A stretch of 6,257 bases of DNA from Arenimonas sp. (GCA_003497545.1 DNNT01000158.1:1-6257); one strand, 5' to 3'; shown: positions 1 through 6,110, counted from the stretch's first letter. Made by a program: numbers and translations. The notes: a model not told the origin generated them from the letters alone.

Positions 1-373
1 CGCGGGTGGCCAGCGCCTTGCGCTCGGCGCGCGGCATGCCGCGGTACACCAGCGGCTGCATCACGTTCTCGAGCACGGTCATACGCGGCAGCAGGTGGAA
101 GGACTGGAACACGAAGCCGATTTCCTTGTTGCGCACGTGCGCCAGCTCGTCGTCGCCGAGCTGCGAGGTGTCGCGGCCATTGAGTTCGTAGGTGCCTTCG
201 CTGGGCGTGTCCAGGCAGCCGATCAGGTTCATCAGCGTGGACTTGCCCGAGCCCGAGGGGCCGATCAGGGCCACGTACTCGTTGCGGTCGATGAACAAGT
301 CGACGCCGTTGAGGGCGAGTACTTCCTCCTCGCCCATCAGGTAGCGCTTGACGATGCCGGTGAGTCGGATCAT
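1..373 (-). CDS. ABC transporter ATP-binding protein, MacB/LolD type (partial, C-terminus off the left edge)
   Basis: This is the ATPase of an ABC transporter; it would hydrolyse ATP on the cytoplasmic face of the inner membrane to drive export or mechanotransmission. The 124 visible residues begin [18 protein letters not shown]. They contain a perfect Walker A (GPSGSGKST, about residues 38-46), then the IGCLD segment and a Q-loop with Q90 ([18 protein letters not shown]). That Q-loop stretch and the following PLVYRG are hallmarks of the MacB/LolD branch. The ABC signature, Walker B and H-loop lie beyond the window edge. The start ATG (373-371) overlaps the TGA of the adaptor gene (ATGA), and a GAGGA about 9 nt upstream could serve as ribosome-binding site, so translational coupling is likely. 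The MacA-like partner upstream favours a MacB-type efflux role over LolD lipoprotein release. In such loci a separate FtsX-like permease usually follows. The substrate cannot be inferred. Confidence 0.95.
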   Translation of the reverse strand, partial: MIRLTGIVKRYLMGEEEVLALNGVDLFIDRNEYVALIGPSGSGKSTLMNLIGCLDTPSEGTYELNGRDTSQLGDDELAHVRNKEIGFVFQSFHLLPRMTVLENVMQPLVYRGMPRAERKALATR

Positions 374-1599
374 CCGGCGTCGTCCTCGGCGTCGCCGGCG
401 GCCTCGTCGTCGCCTTCCTTCTCCTTGCCTTCCTCGTCGCGCAGCTTGCCTTCGACGCGGTCGCCGTCGCGCAGGGCGCGCACCACCTTGGCCGGGCCGG
501 TGATCACGCGGTCGCCGGCCTGCAGGCCCTTGGCGATCGCCTCCCAGCGGTCGTCCGACAGGCCCACTTCCACTTCCACCTTGCGGGCGGTGCCGTCGCG
601 GTCCACCCACACGTGGCGCTTGACCTGCTTGTCTTCCGATTCCTCGGTGGCCACGGCTTCCACCGGCACCGCCAGCGACTTGCCGCCGTCGCCCAGGAAG
701 ATGTCGGCGCGCGCGCTCATGCCCGAACGCAGCGCCACGCCTTCCGGCACCTCGAGCAGTACGGTCACCTCGTAGGCGCGGCCCTGCGCTTCCAGCGTCG
801 GCGCCAGCGCGATCTTGGCCACCTTGCCCTTGAGCGCAGTGTCCTGGAACGCGGCGGCGTACACGTCGGCGGCCTGGCCCAGGCTGATGCGGGCGATGTC
901 GGCCTCGTCCACCTTCAGCTCGGCCTGGATGGCCGAGGTGTCGGCGATCTTCATCAGCGAAGCGCCCGCCAGCGCGTTCGTCGACGGAATGGCCGTTTCA
1001 CCCACCTTGATCGGCAGGTCGACGATGGTGCCGGCGATGGGCGAGAGGATGTCGGTCTTGGCCAGCTGCTCGCGCGCTTCTTCCAGGATGGCATCGGCGC
1101 GGCGGAGGGCTTCTTCGCTGCTCTGCAGCTCGACCCTGGCCAGGTCGCGGGCGTTGCGCAGGTCGTCGTAGTCGCTCTGGCCGATCATCTTGCGCGCCAG
1201 CAGCGATTCGCCGCGTTTGAGCCGGGTTTCGGCCAGGGCCAGGGCCAGGCGCTGGCGCTCGATGCTGATCAGGCTCTGGCGGCGGCTCGCCTGCTCGCGG
1301 TCGATGGCGTTGCGGTAGGTCTCCGGGTCCAGGCGCAGCAGCAGCTGGCCCTTCTCCACCGTGTCGCCCTCGACCACCAGGATCTCGCGCACCTTGGCCA
1401 CGACTTCCGAGGTCAGGTTCACCTCGGTCAGGTAGGCCAGCACGCCGGAGGCGAGGATGGTGGGCCGGATTTCCTGCTCCGACGCCACCACCACCTCGAC
1501 CTCGGTGCGCGATTCACCGCGCCCGGCCTTGATGAGCAGGGGCACGGCCACGACCGCCACGAGGATGGCCGCGGCCACCCATTTCTTGTTGATCTTCAT
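370..1599 (-). CDS. MacA-like periplasmic adaptor (membrane fusion protein, HlyD/RND-MFP family)
   Basis: This 409-residue adaptor would link an inner-membrane ABC transporter to an outer-membrane TolC-like channel. A single N-terminal membrane anchor (about residues 7-23) follows a short basic cytoplasmic start. Next come a first lipoyl half (about 64-91, with [10 protein letters not shown]), a long charged alpha-helical hairpin (about 93-182), a second lipoyl half (about 183-205, [11 protein letters not shown]), a beta-barrel region (about 216-305, [13 protein letters not shown]) and a membrane-proximal domain (about 308-385, ending GDRVITGP and LRDGDRV). The hairpin tip has R129 and L133 of the usual R-x3-L-x6-S motif, but Gly140 sits where Ser is normal. 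The C-terminus (about 386-409) is a strongly acidic Glu/Asp/Gly tail. The start is supported by GGAAG 5 nt upstream. It lies 25 nt after the Yip1 gene and overlaps the ATPase start by 4 nt, so all three are probably one operon. The substrate is unknown. Confidence 0.95.
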   Translation of the reverse strand: MKINKKWVAAAILVAVVAVPLLIKAGRGESRTEVEVVVASEQEIRPTILASGVLAYLTEVNLTSEVVAKVREILVVEGDTVEKGQLLLRLDPETYRNAIDREQASRRQSLISIERQRLALALAETRLKRGESLLARKMIGQSDYDDLRNARDLARVELQSSEEALRRADAILEEAREQLAKTDILSPIAGTIVDLPIKVGETAIPSTNALAGASLMKIADTSAIQAELKVDEADIARISLGQAADVYAAAFQDTALKGKVAKIALAPTLEAQGRAYEVTVLLEVPEGVALRSGMSARADIFLGDGGKSLAVPVEAVATEESEDKQVKRHVWVDRDGTARKVEVEVGLSDDRWEAIAKGLQAGDRVITGPAKVVRALRDGDRVEGKLRDEEGKEKEGDDEAAGDAEDDAG

Positions 1600-1624
1600 C
1601 GATGCTTCCGTTGTGTGGCGTGGC

Positions 1625-2311
1625 TCAGAGCGCGGCGAACAGGGCCATCACGCCATAGATGACCAGCGAGGGCAGAACGGCGACGGTGACCGCCTGGCCC
1701 CAGCCGGTGCGGAACCAGGTCTTCCAGCCCAGCGCGGCCAGGAACCAGACCCAGAAATTGAGCAGGCTGAAGCTGCGGGCGAGCATCAGCCAGTCGTGGT
1801 CGAGCGGCAGTTGCACGAACAGCGGGTCGACGTTGAGCAGCTGCAGGCTTTCGAACGACACCTGGTTGGAGCTGGTGAAGATGGCGCCCAGCACCACCAG
1901 GTTGCCCAGCACCATGGGCATGCTCGACCAGGCCGCCAGCGACAGGCCGCGGCGGAAGCCCACCTGGTTACCCGTGACCTTGCCGGCCAGCAGGTAATAC
2001 AGCGCCATCACCGAAAACACGATGCCCACGAACAGCAGCACCATCGGCCCGCCGAAGTAGGCCGAGGCGCGCGCGCCCGGCATGAACTGCTTCGCCTGCT
2101 CGACTTCGGCGGCGCTCATGTCGCGCTGGGCCTGCATCTGCGCCACCTGGTGGTCGGCGAACCAGTCCGGGTCCACGGTCAGGAAATAGGCGGTGGTGGA
2201 GACGGCGCCCAGGACCGCCACCAGCAGCAGCGGCAGCCAGAAGCTCGGCTTTTCCTTCAGGTCGGCGAACACCTTGGCCGGCTCGAGGAAAATGTTGATC
2301 AGGTGGGACAT
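1625..2311 (-). CDS. Yip1-domain (YIP1 family) integral membrane protein
   Basis: This 228-residue protein has about five hydrophobic segments: roughly residues 25-44, 88-109, 123-146, 181-198 and 207-227. The N-terminus, with LINIFLEPAKVFADLKEKPS before the first helix, is the usual opening of bacterial Yip1-family proteins, where an 'EP...F..L...P....PL' pattern precedes the first membrane span. A soluble loop of about 40 residues rich in Gln, Ala and charged residues follows helix 1. The family's function in bacteria is poorly known; eukaryotic Yip1 relatives act in membrane traffic. The frame stays open upstream to 2449, but the ATG at 2311 is chosen because AAGGAG lies 6 nt before it and the extra 46 residues do not resemble the family. 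It is the first gene of the run towards the adaptor and ATPase, suggesting an accessory membrane component of that transporter. That role is inferred only from position. Confidence 0.88.
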   Translation of the reverse strand: MSHLINIFLEPAKVFADLKEKPSFWLPLLLVAVLGAVSTTAYFLTVDPDWFADHQVAQMQAQRDMSAAEVEQAKQFMPGARASAYFGGPMVLLFVGIVFSVMALYYLLAGKVTGNQVGFRRGLSLAAWSSMPMVLGNLVVLGAIFTSSNQVSFESLQLLNVDPLFVQLPLDHDWLMLARSFSLLNFWVWFLAALGWKTWFRTGWGQAVTVAVLPSLVIYGVMALFAAL

Positions 2312-2363
2312 GCAAGGCTCCTTGGCTTTGGCGCGGCGCGACTCCCCTTGAATCGCCCTGCGC

Positions 2364-2389
2364 AGGATAGGGCACGCGGCCCTTGTGAA
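2364..2389 (-). promoter_or_regulatory. Possible promoter of the Yip1-adaptor-ATPase operon
   Basis: On the minus strand a TATCCT (2369-2364) resembles a -10 box, and TTCACA (2389-2384, five of six matches to TTGACA) resembles a -35. The spacer is only 14 bp, shorter than the usual 16-18, so either the pair is not a true promoter or a different -35 is used. It lies in the divergent gap before the operon, about 50 nt upstream of the Yip1 ATG. Confidence 0.25.
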
Positions 2390-2414
2390 CCATGGACGGA
2401 TGCAAGGTGGAAAA

Positions 2415-2423
2415 TGTGACAAT
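2415..2423 (+). promoter_or_regulatory. Possible extended -10 element for the deacetylase gene
   Basis: TGTGACAAT reads as an extended -10 (TG, one base, then GACAAT with four of six consensus matches) ending 29 nt before the deacetylase ATG. No good -35 is seen at the normal distance. The position would give a short leader of about 22 nt. This rests on pattern recognition only. Confidence 0.35.
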
Positions 2424-2452
2424 CGTCCTCCCTGCCCGCCTGCGGCCACGCC

Positions 2453-3415
2453 ATGCGCCTAGCGTTCGCCCTCCTGCTGCTGCTCGCCGCCGGCCTCGCC
2501 ACCGCGGCCGGACCCGACCGCCGCATCGCCATCACCGTGGACGACCTGCCCTGGGCCAGCCTGGGCGACGGCGCCGGCCGGCCGCTCGATGCCGCCATGC
2601 GCGAGCACCACGCGCGCCTGATGGCGGCGATCCGCGCCGGCGGCGACCCGGTGATCGGCTTCGTCAACGAAGGCAAGCTCGGCGCCGACCCGGCCACGCG
2701 CGACGAACGCATCGGCATGCTGCGCGACTGGCTCGACGCCGGCGCCGAGCTGGGCAACCACACGCGCGGCCACGTGGACCTGCACGCCGTGGGGCTGCCG
2801 GCCTACCAGGCCGACATCCTGGCCGGCGAACAGGTGCTGCGCCCGCTGCTGGCCGAACGCGGCCGGAAGCCGCAGTGGTTCCGCCACCCCTACCTGCGCG
2901 CCGGCACCTCGGCCGCCGACAAGGCGGCGCTGGCGGCCTTCCTGGCCGAGCATGGCTACCGCATCGCCCCCGTCACGGTGGACCACAGCGACTGGATCTG
3001 GGCCCGTGCCTACCGCAACGTGCTCGACGACGGCGGCGACGAAGCCACCCTTGCCCGCCTGCGCAGCGGCTACGTGCCCTACATGATGGCGAAGCTGGAC
3101 TACTACGAGCGCTTCTCCCTCGCCCTGCTCGGCTACGCGCTGCCGCAGACCTGGCTGCTGCACGCCAACGAACTCAACGCCGCCACCTGGACCGCGCTGA
3201 TGGCGGGGCTGGAAGAGCGCGGCTACCGGCGCGTTTCCATCGCCGAAGCCATGGCCGACCCGGCCTACGCCCGCGACGACGCCTACACCGGCCGCTGGGG
3301 CCCGAGCTGGCTGCACCGCTGGGCCATGGCGGAGAAGAGGCCCGCCGCGTTCTACGACGGCGAACCGGAAACGCCGCGCTGGGTGCTCGACCTGGCGGGC
3401 GTGGAGTCCGAATAG
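2453..3415 (+). CDS. Secreted polysaccharide deacetylase family protein (NodB-homology, carbohydrate esterase 4-like)
   Basis: This 320-residue enzyme probably removes acetyl groups from a polysaccharide or glycan by metal-dependent hydrolysis outside the cytoplasm. Residues 1-18 form a Sec signal peptide (MRLAF, a Leu-rich core, then ATA as cleavage motif). The NodB motifs are visible in order: TVDDLP (D30 as likely base, D31 as metal ligand), NHTRGH (H103 and H107 as metal ligands), FRHPYLRAG (R144 to Y147), VDHSDW (D177) and LLHAN (H237). Together they indicate an intact active site. Motif 1 is TVDD rather than the commoner TFDD, and about 70 residues separate motifs 1 and 2. The C-terminal 80 residues (WGPSWLHRW onward) extend past the last motif. 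No strong Shine-Dalgarno precedes the ATG, but the signal peptide begins exactly there. It is divergent from the transporter operon and ends 3 nt from the convergent protease gene. The substrate is not predictable from sequence. Confidence 0.92.
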   Translation: MRLAFALLLLLAAGLATAAGPDRRIAITVDDLPWASLGDGAGRPLDAAMREHHARLMAAIRAGGDPVIGFVNEGKLGADPATRDERIGMLRDWLDAGAELGNHTRGHVDLHAVGLPAYQADILAGEQVLRPLLAERGRKPQWFRHPYLRAGTSAADKAALAAFLAEHGYRIAPVTVDHSDWIWARAYRNVLDDGGDEATLARLRSGYVPYMMAKLDYYERFSLALLGYALPQTWLLHANELNAATWTALMAGLEERGYRRVSIAEAMADPAYARDDAYTGRWGPSWLHRWAMAEKRPAAFYDGEPETPRWVLDLAGVESE

Positions 3416-3418
3416 GCC

Positions 3419-4408
3419 TCAGGGCGCCGCGGCCGGAGGCGCGCTGCGCGGCTCGAGGATGATGCGGCCGCGGCTGTAGTCGTAGACCACGTCGTAGCGG
3501 CTCAGGAAGCGCGCGCCCAGCCGGCCGTGCTGGCCGGTGTCGATGACCTCGTCGCCGATCGAATAACTCGCCGGCGTCTCCACCGCCGGCGCGCCGGCCA
3601 GGGCCAGCTGCACCGACGTGCCGCTCTGGTAACGCGCCAGGCCCCCGACGAAACAGGCCGTCGTTTCCTTGCCGCCGGCCGGCACCTTGATGGCCTCGTG
3701 CGCCTGCGGGAACAGGCTCAGGTCGATGCCGGCGCCGCTGTCCACGTGCAGCCGCGCGTCGTAGCGGGCGCCGTCGGGGCCCTGCACCTGCGCCTGCACG
3801 AAAGGCTGGCGGCCGCTGATGTCGGCCGGCACCACCAGGCCGTCGCCCCGGTAGTCGTAGGTCTCGGGGTCGTGCAGCACGATCTCGCCGCGGGCGTGGT
3901 CGACCTCCACGACATAGCGGCTGAAGAGCTCGTGGCCGATGACGCCGCTAAAGGGCGGCGCTTCGATGGCCTTGTCGCACAGCACGCGGTCGAGCGGGAT
4001 CGCCAGCACCGTCTGGTCGAGCAGCGCGACGGGGCCGAAATCGATGTCCAGCCCGGGCTGCACGGCGGCGGTGACCGTGGCCACGCCTTCGCCGGCGATC
4101 CGGCGCAGGCCGCTCATGTCGAGATTGAGCGCCTCGGTCTTCGGGCCGGTGAGCAGGGTGAGCATCGAGGCGCCGGTGTCGACCACGGAATCCATCGGCG
4201 GCGAACCGTTGATGCTGGCCTGCACCACGACCCAACCCTTGTGCTCGCGGAACGGCAGCCGCACCGGCAGCGGCGAATCCAGCCGCGCCTCGGTGCCGTG
4301 GTTGGCGAAATAGATGCGCCCCAGTTCGATCTGGCTGCAGGACGCCAGGCCCAGGGAAAGCGCCAGGGCCAGGCCCAGGCGGTGCAGCGGAAACAGCGGC
4401 TTGTTCAT
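3419..4408 (-). CDS. Aspartic-protease lipoprotein with two retropepsin-like halves
   Basis: This 329-residue protein is probably an outer-membrane-anchored aspartyl protease. A basic N-terminus and hydrophobic core lead to the lipobox LASC with the lipidated Cys at position 24; Ser at +2 fits outer-membrane sorting. Two catalytic-type motifs are present: VVDTGAS (D77) and HVDSGAG (D223). Each is followed about 75-80 residues later by a hydrophobic-Gly element (VIGHELFSRY near 156-165; RLGARFLSRY near 296-305) and a matching strand (RGEIVLHDP; RGRIILEPR). The protein is thus an internal duplication and could fold as a single-chain, two-lobed protease as in pepsins, whereas retropepsins dimerise. 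The ATG at 4408 is preferred over an upstream in-frame start at 4510 because GAGG lies 5 nt before it, the lipoprotein signal starts there, and the longer form would overlap the divergent regulator. The tail ends SAPPAAAP. The protein substrate is unknown. Confidence 0.9.
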   Translation of the reverse strand: MNKPLFPLHRLGLALALSLGLASCSQIELGRIYFANHGTEARLDSPLPVRLPFREHKGWVVVQASINGSPPMDSVVDTGASMLTLLTGPKTEALNLDMSGLRRIAGEGVATVTAAVQPGLDIDFGPVALLDQTVLAIPLDRVLCDKAIEAPPFSGVIGHELFSRYVVEVDHARGEIVLHDPETYDYRGDGLVVPADISGRQPFVQAQVQGPDGARYDARLHVDSGAGIDLSLFPQAHEAIKVPAGGKETTACFVGGLARYQSGTSVQLALAGAPAVETPASYSIGDEVIDTGQHGRLGARFLSRYDVVYDYSRGRIILEPRSAPPAAAP

Positions 4409-4426
4409 GGTGACCTCGTGGGGATC

Positions 4427-4443
4427 CAAGTGCGCGGCACTTG
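4427..4443. promoter_or_regulatory. Perfect 7-bp inverted repeat with 3-bp spacer, candidate operator
   Basis: CAAGTGC and GCACTTG flank GCG, giving a 17-bp near-palindrome in the 95-nt gap between the divergent protease and regulator genes. It lies 18 nt upstream of the protease ATG. Its size and symmetry suit a dimeric winged-helix regulator such as the adjacent ArsR-like protein. It could instead form a small hairpin in the protease mRNA leader. Confidence 0.5.
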
Positions 4444-4461
4444 CGTGGCCGGCGGATGTGC

Positions 4462-4487
4462 GTTGAAATTTGAGCCTGTTTTTCAAC
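4462..4487. promoter_or_regulatory. Inverted repeat GTTGAAA / TTTCAAC, candidate operator
   Basis: Two perfect 7-bp arms (4462-4468 and 4481-4487) are separated by 12 bp, so arm centres are 19 bp apart, about two helical turns. It is the most AT-rich patch of the neighbourhood. A weak plus-strand -10 (TGAAAT, 4464-4469) falls on the left arm, with TTGCGT 17 bp upstream as a poor -35. Binding here could control both divergent genes. Confidence 0.45.
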
Positions 4488-4493
4488 ACAGGC
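4474..4493. repeat. Inverted repeat GCCTGT / ACAGGC overlapping the previous one
   Basis: Perfect 6-bp arms (4474-4479 and 4488-4493) enclose an 8-nt TTTTCAAC spacer. It interleaves with the GTTGAAA repeat, so the two symmetries share bases and, as RNA, could form only one at a time. It lies 10 nt before the regulator ATG and could act as an operator half or as a leader hairpin over the weak ribosome-binding region. Confidence 0.4.
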
Positions 4494-4503
4494 AAGCCAA
4501 CTG

Positions 4504-5094
4504 ATGGCACGGTCGCGCTACCACGACGTCTCGGACCCCGGAAGCATCGCCCTGCTGGCCAGTCCGGCGCGCCAGGACATCGTCGACACCCTGGTCGCGC
4601 TCGGCGGCGAGGCCGACGTGGCCGCCGTCGCCCGGGAACTGGGCCGCCCCGCGGACGGGCTGTACTACCACTTCGAGCGACTGGCCGACGCCGGCCTGCT
4701 GCAGCGGCGGGACAAAACCGGCGAGCCGCGCCGCTACCGCGTCGGCGCGCGCCGCGGCACGGCGCTGCGCCTGGTTTACGGCAAGCGCGCGGAAAGCAGC
4801 GAGGCCGTGCAGCAGGTCGTGGCGAAGCTGCTGCAGTCGGCCGGGCGTGATTTCCGCGCCGCGCTCGCCAACCCGAAGGTGCGCACCGAAGGCGAGGCCC
4901 GTGAACTCTGGGCCGGCCGCGCCCGCGGCTGGCTGGACGAAGACGGCCTGCGCGAGGCCAACGCCTTGCTCGGCCGCCTGCTGGAACTGCTGCAGGGCCC
5001 GCGCCAGCCCGGCCAGGACAAGCTCTTCAGCCTGTCCTTCGTTCTGGCGCCCAAGCCCGGCAAGCCGGCGCGCCGCACCCGGACCGGGGACTGA
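4504..5094 (+). CDS. ArsR-like winged helix-turn-helix transcriptional regulator
   Basis: This 196-residue protein is a predicted DNA-binding regulator. The N-terminal winged helix spans about residues 12-80. SIALLASPARQDIVDTL forms the first helix, ADVAAVARELGRP the second, the recognition helix includes GLYYHFERLADAGLL (about 52-66), and the wing follows at RRDKTGEPRRYRV. This is the usual ArsR/SmtB-like layout. The C-terminal half (about 95-180) is helical and charged, ending in FSLSFVLAPKPG and a basic tail. The protein has no cysteine, so ArsR-type thiol metal sensing is unlikely; the signal is unknown. No strong Shine-Dalgarno is seen (an AGG lies 11 nt upstream), but the family-like sequence starts at this ATG. 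It is divergent from the protease lipoprotein across a gap with several inverted repeats, and 65 nt before the hydrolase gene, so it may regulate either neighbour and itself. Confidence 0.88.
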   Translation: MARSRYHDVSDPGSIALLASPARQDIVDTLVALGGEADVAAVARELGRPADGLYYHFERLADAGLLQRRDKTGEPRRYRVGARRGTALRLVYGKRAESSEAVQQVVAKLLQSAGRDFRAALANPKVRTEGEARELWAGRARGWLDEDGLREANALLGRLLELLQGPRQPGQDKLFSLSFVLAPKPGKPARRTRTGD

Positions 5095-5106
5095 TCTTTC
5101 ACGCCG

Positions 5107-5137
5107 GCGGGACTGCGGGCTGCGATGATCGTCCCGC
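5107..5137. promoter_or_regulatory. Inverted repeat GCGGGAC / GTCCCGC around a possible -10 element upstream of the hydrolase gene
   Basis: Perfect 7-bp arms (5107-5113 and 5131-5137) enclose 17 bp. Between them lies TGCGATGAT (5121-5129), which reads as an extended -10 ending 30 nt before the hydrolase ATG; only a weak -35-like TTCACG lies upstream at a 20-bp spacing. An operator here could block the promoter. A hairpin terminator for the regulator gene is less likely because no T-run follows. Confidence 0.35.
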
Positions 5138-5159
5138 ACTCCATCCTGCCCAGGCCGCC

Positions 5160-6062
5160 ATGTCCGACACCCCGCGCAAGACCATCCGCGATTTCGACCC
5201 CGAAGTGCTTCGCCTCTTCGACCAGTACGTGCACGGCCAGATCGACCGGCGCGGTTTCCTGAAGGGCGCGGCGGCGTTCGCGGTCGGCAGCAGCGGCGCG
5301 GCCGGCCTGCTGGCGGCGCTGGCGCCGCAATTCGCACAGGCGCAGCAGGTGGCCGCCGACGACCCGCGCCTGGTCGCCAGCTACCAGCGCTTCGATTCGC
5401 CGGACGGTTATTTCGACGGGCGCGGCTACCTGGCGATGCCGGCCGGCGTGGAAGGCGCGCTGCCGGCGGTGCTGGTGGTGCACGAGAACCGCGGCCTGAA
5501 CCCGCACATCGAGGACGTGACCCGGCGCCTGGCGCTGGAGGGTTACCTGGCGTTCGCACCCGACGCGCTGTTCCCGCTCGGCGGCTACCCCGGCAACGAA
5601 GACGCCGCACGCGCGAAGTTCCAGGAGCTCGACCAGTCGCTCACGCGCCAGGACCTGCTGGCCGCCGCGCGCTGGCTGCAGGCGCACCCGCGCTCGAATG
5701 GCCGTCTGGGCACGGTGGGCTTCTGCTACGGCGGCGCGATCGCCAATTTCCTGGCCACGCAATTGCCCGACCTGAAGGCCGCGGTGCCCTTCTACGGCAC
5801 CGCGCCGGCCGCCGCCGACGTACCCGCGATCCGGGCGCAGCTGCTGGTGGTGCTGGCCGCCGACGACGAACGCGTCAACGCCACCTGGCCGGGCTACGAG
5901 GCCGCGCTGCAGGCGGCGGGCAAGTCCTACGAACTGCTGCAGCCCGCCGGCACCGTGCACGGCTTCCACAACGACACCACGCCGCGTTACGACGAAGCCG
6001 CCGCGAAACAGGCCTGGGCCGCCACGCTGGCGCTGTTCGCGCGCACGCTGCGGTCCGGTTAG
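5160..6062 (+). CDS. yghX: Tat-exported dienelactone hydrolase family protein (YghX-like)
   Basis: This 300-residue alpha/beta hydrolase of the dienelactone hydrolase family probably cleaves an ester or lactone in the periplasm. The N-terminus has a leader of about 28 residues (FDPEVLRLFDQYVHGQI) before a twin-arginine motif, DRRGFLKG (R30-R31), then a hydrophobic Ala/Gly stretch to AQA near 60-62. This fits a Tat signal and the N-terminal pattern of YghX-type hydrolases. In the catalytic domain, HENRG (E109) is the family's glutamate motif, GFCYGG carries the nucleophile C179, ADDERVN carries the acid (probably D226), and VHGFHND carries H257. The triad is therefore intact with Cys instead of the usual Ser, as is typical of this family. 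FYGTAPAAADVPAI and TPRYDEAAA also match the YghX group from memory. The ribosome-binding site is weak (AGG, 5 nt spacing). The natural substrate is unknown; classical chlorocatechol breakdown is unlikely, since no pathway genes are nearby. Confidence 0.93.
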   Translation: MSDTPRKTIRDFDPEVLRLFDQYVHGQIDRRGFLKGAAAFAVGSSGAAGLLAALAPQFAQAQQVAADDPRLVASYQRFDSPDGYFDGRGYLAMPAGVEGALPAVLVVHENRGLNPHIEDVTRRLALEGYLAFAPDALFPLGGYPGNEDAARAKFQELDQSLTRQDLLAAARWLQAHPRSNGRLGTVGFCYGGAIANFLATQLPDLKAAVPFYGTAPAAADVPAIRAQLLVVLAADDERVNATWPGYEAALQAAGKSYELLQPAGTVHGFHNDTTPRYDEAAAKQAWAATLALFARTLRSG

Positions 6063-6082
6063 GCCCGCCCGCCGCGGGGCCC

Positions 6083-6088
6083 TATAAT
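6083..6088 (+). promoter_or_regulatory. Perfect TATAAT -10 box upstream of the SulP gene
   Basis: TATAAT matches the sigma-70 -10 consensus in an otherwise very GC-rich region, 56 nt before the SulP ATG. The -35 is poor: TTAGGC at 6059-6064, with an 18-bp spacer, overlaps the hydrolase stop codon. Transcription would start near 6095, leaving a leader of about 50 nt. Confidence 0.6.
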
Positions 6089-6110
6089 CGGCGGCCCTTC
6101 GCTGCTGCTG

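Noticed and set aside
613..1662. Long plus-strand open frame (349 codons) antisense to the adaptor gene
   Set aside because: It is rich in His, Gln, Arg and Gly with no domain pattern and lies fully opposite a well-supported gene. Such frames are expected in GC-rich DNA.
2312..2449. N-terminal extension of the Yip1 gene to an ATG at 2449
   Set aside because: The internal ATG at 2311 has AAGGAG at ideal spacing, and the extra 46 residues are Arg/Pro/Cys-rich and unlike the family.
2459..3316. Minus-strand open frame opposite the deacetylase
   Set aside because: The composition is Val/Gly/Gln/His-rich without motifs, while the other strand has all NodB motifs in frame.
3416..3440. Possible bidirectional terminator (GCCTC / GAGGC arms) at the convergent gene ends
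   Set aside because: The arms are only 5 bp with a 15-nt loop and no T-run on either side, so chance in GC-rich sequence is a sufficient explanation.
4409..4510. N-terminal extension of the protease gene to an ATG at 4510
   Set aside because: It would bury the lipoprotein signal peptide and overlap the divergent regulator start; the ATG at 4408 has its own ribosome-binding site.
4483..5610. Minus-strand open frame (375 codons) opposite the regulator and hydrolase
   Set aside because: It has an Arg/Pro/Ala-rich composition with no motif and covers two convincing opposite-strand genes.
6062..6081. GGCCC / GGGCC pair just after the hydrolase stop as a terminator
   Set aside because: The 5-bp arms have no T-run and overlap the SulP promoter region; too weak to call.
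6101..6110. Short GCT/CTG trinucleotide repeat in the SulP leader
   Set aside because: Only about three units, within the range expected by chance.
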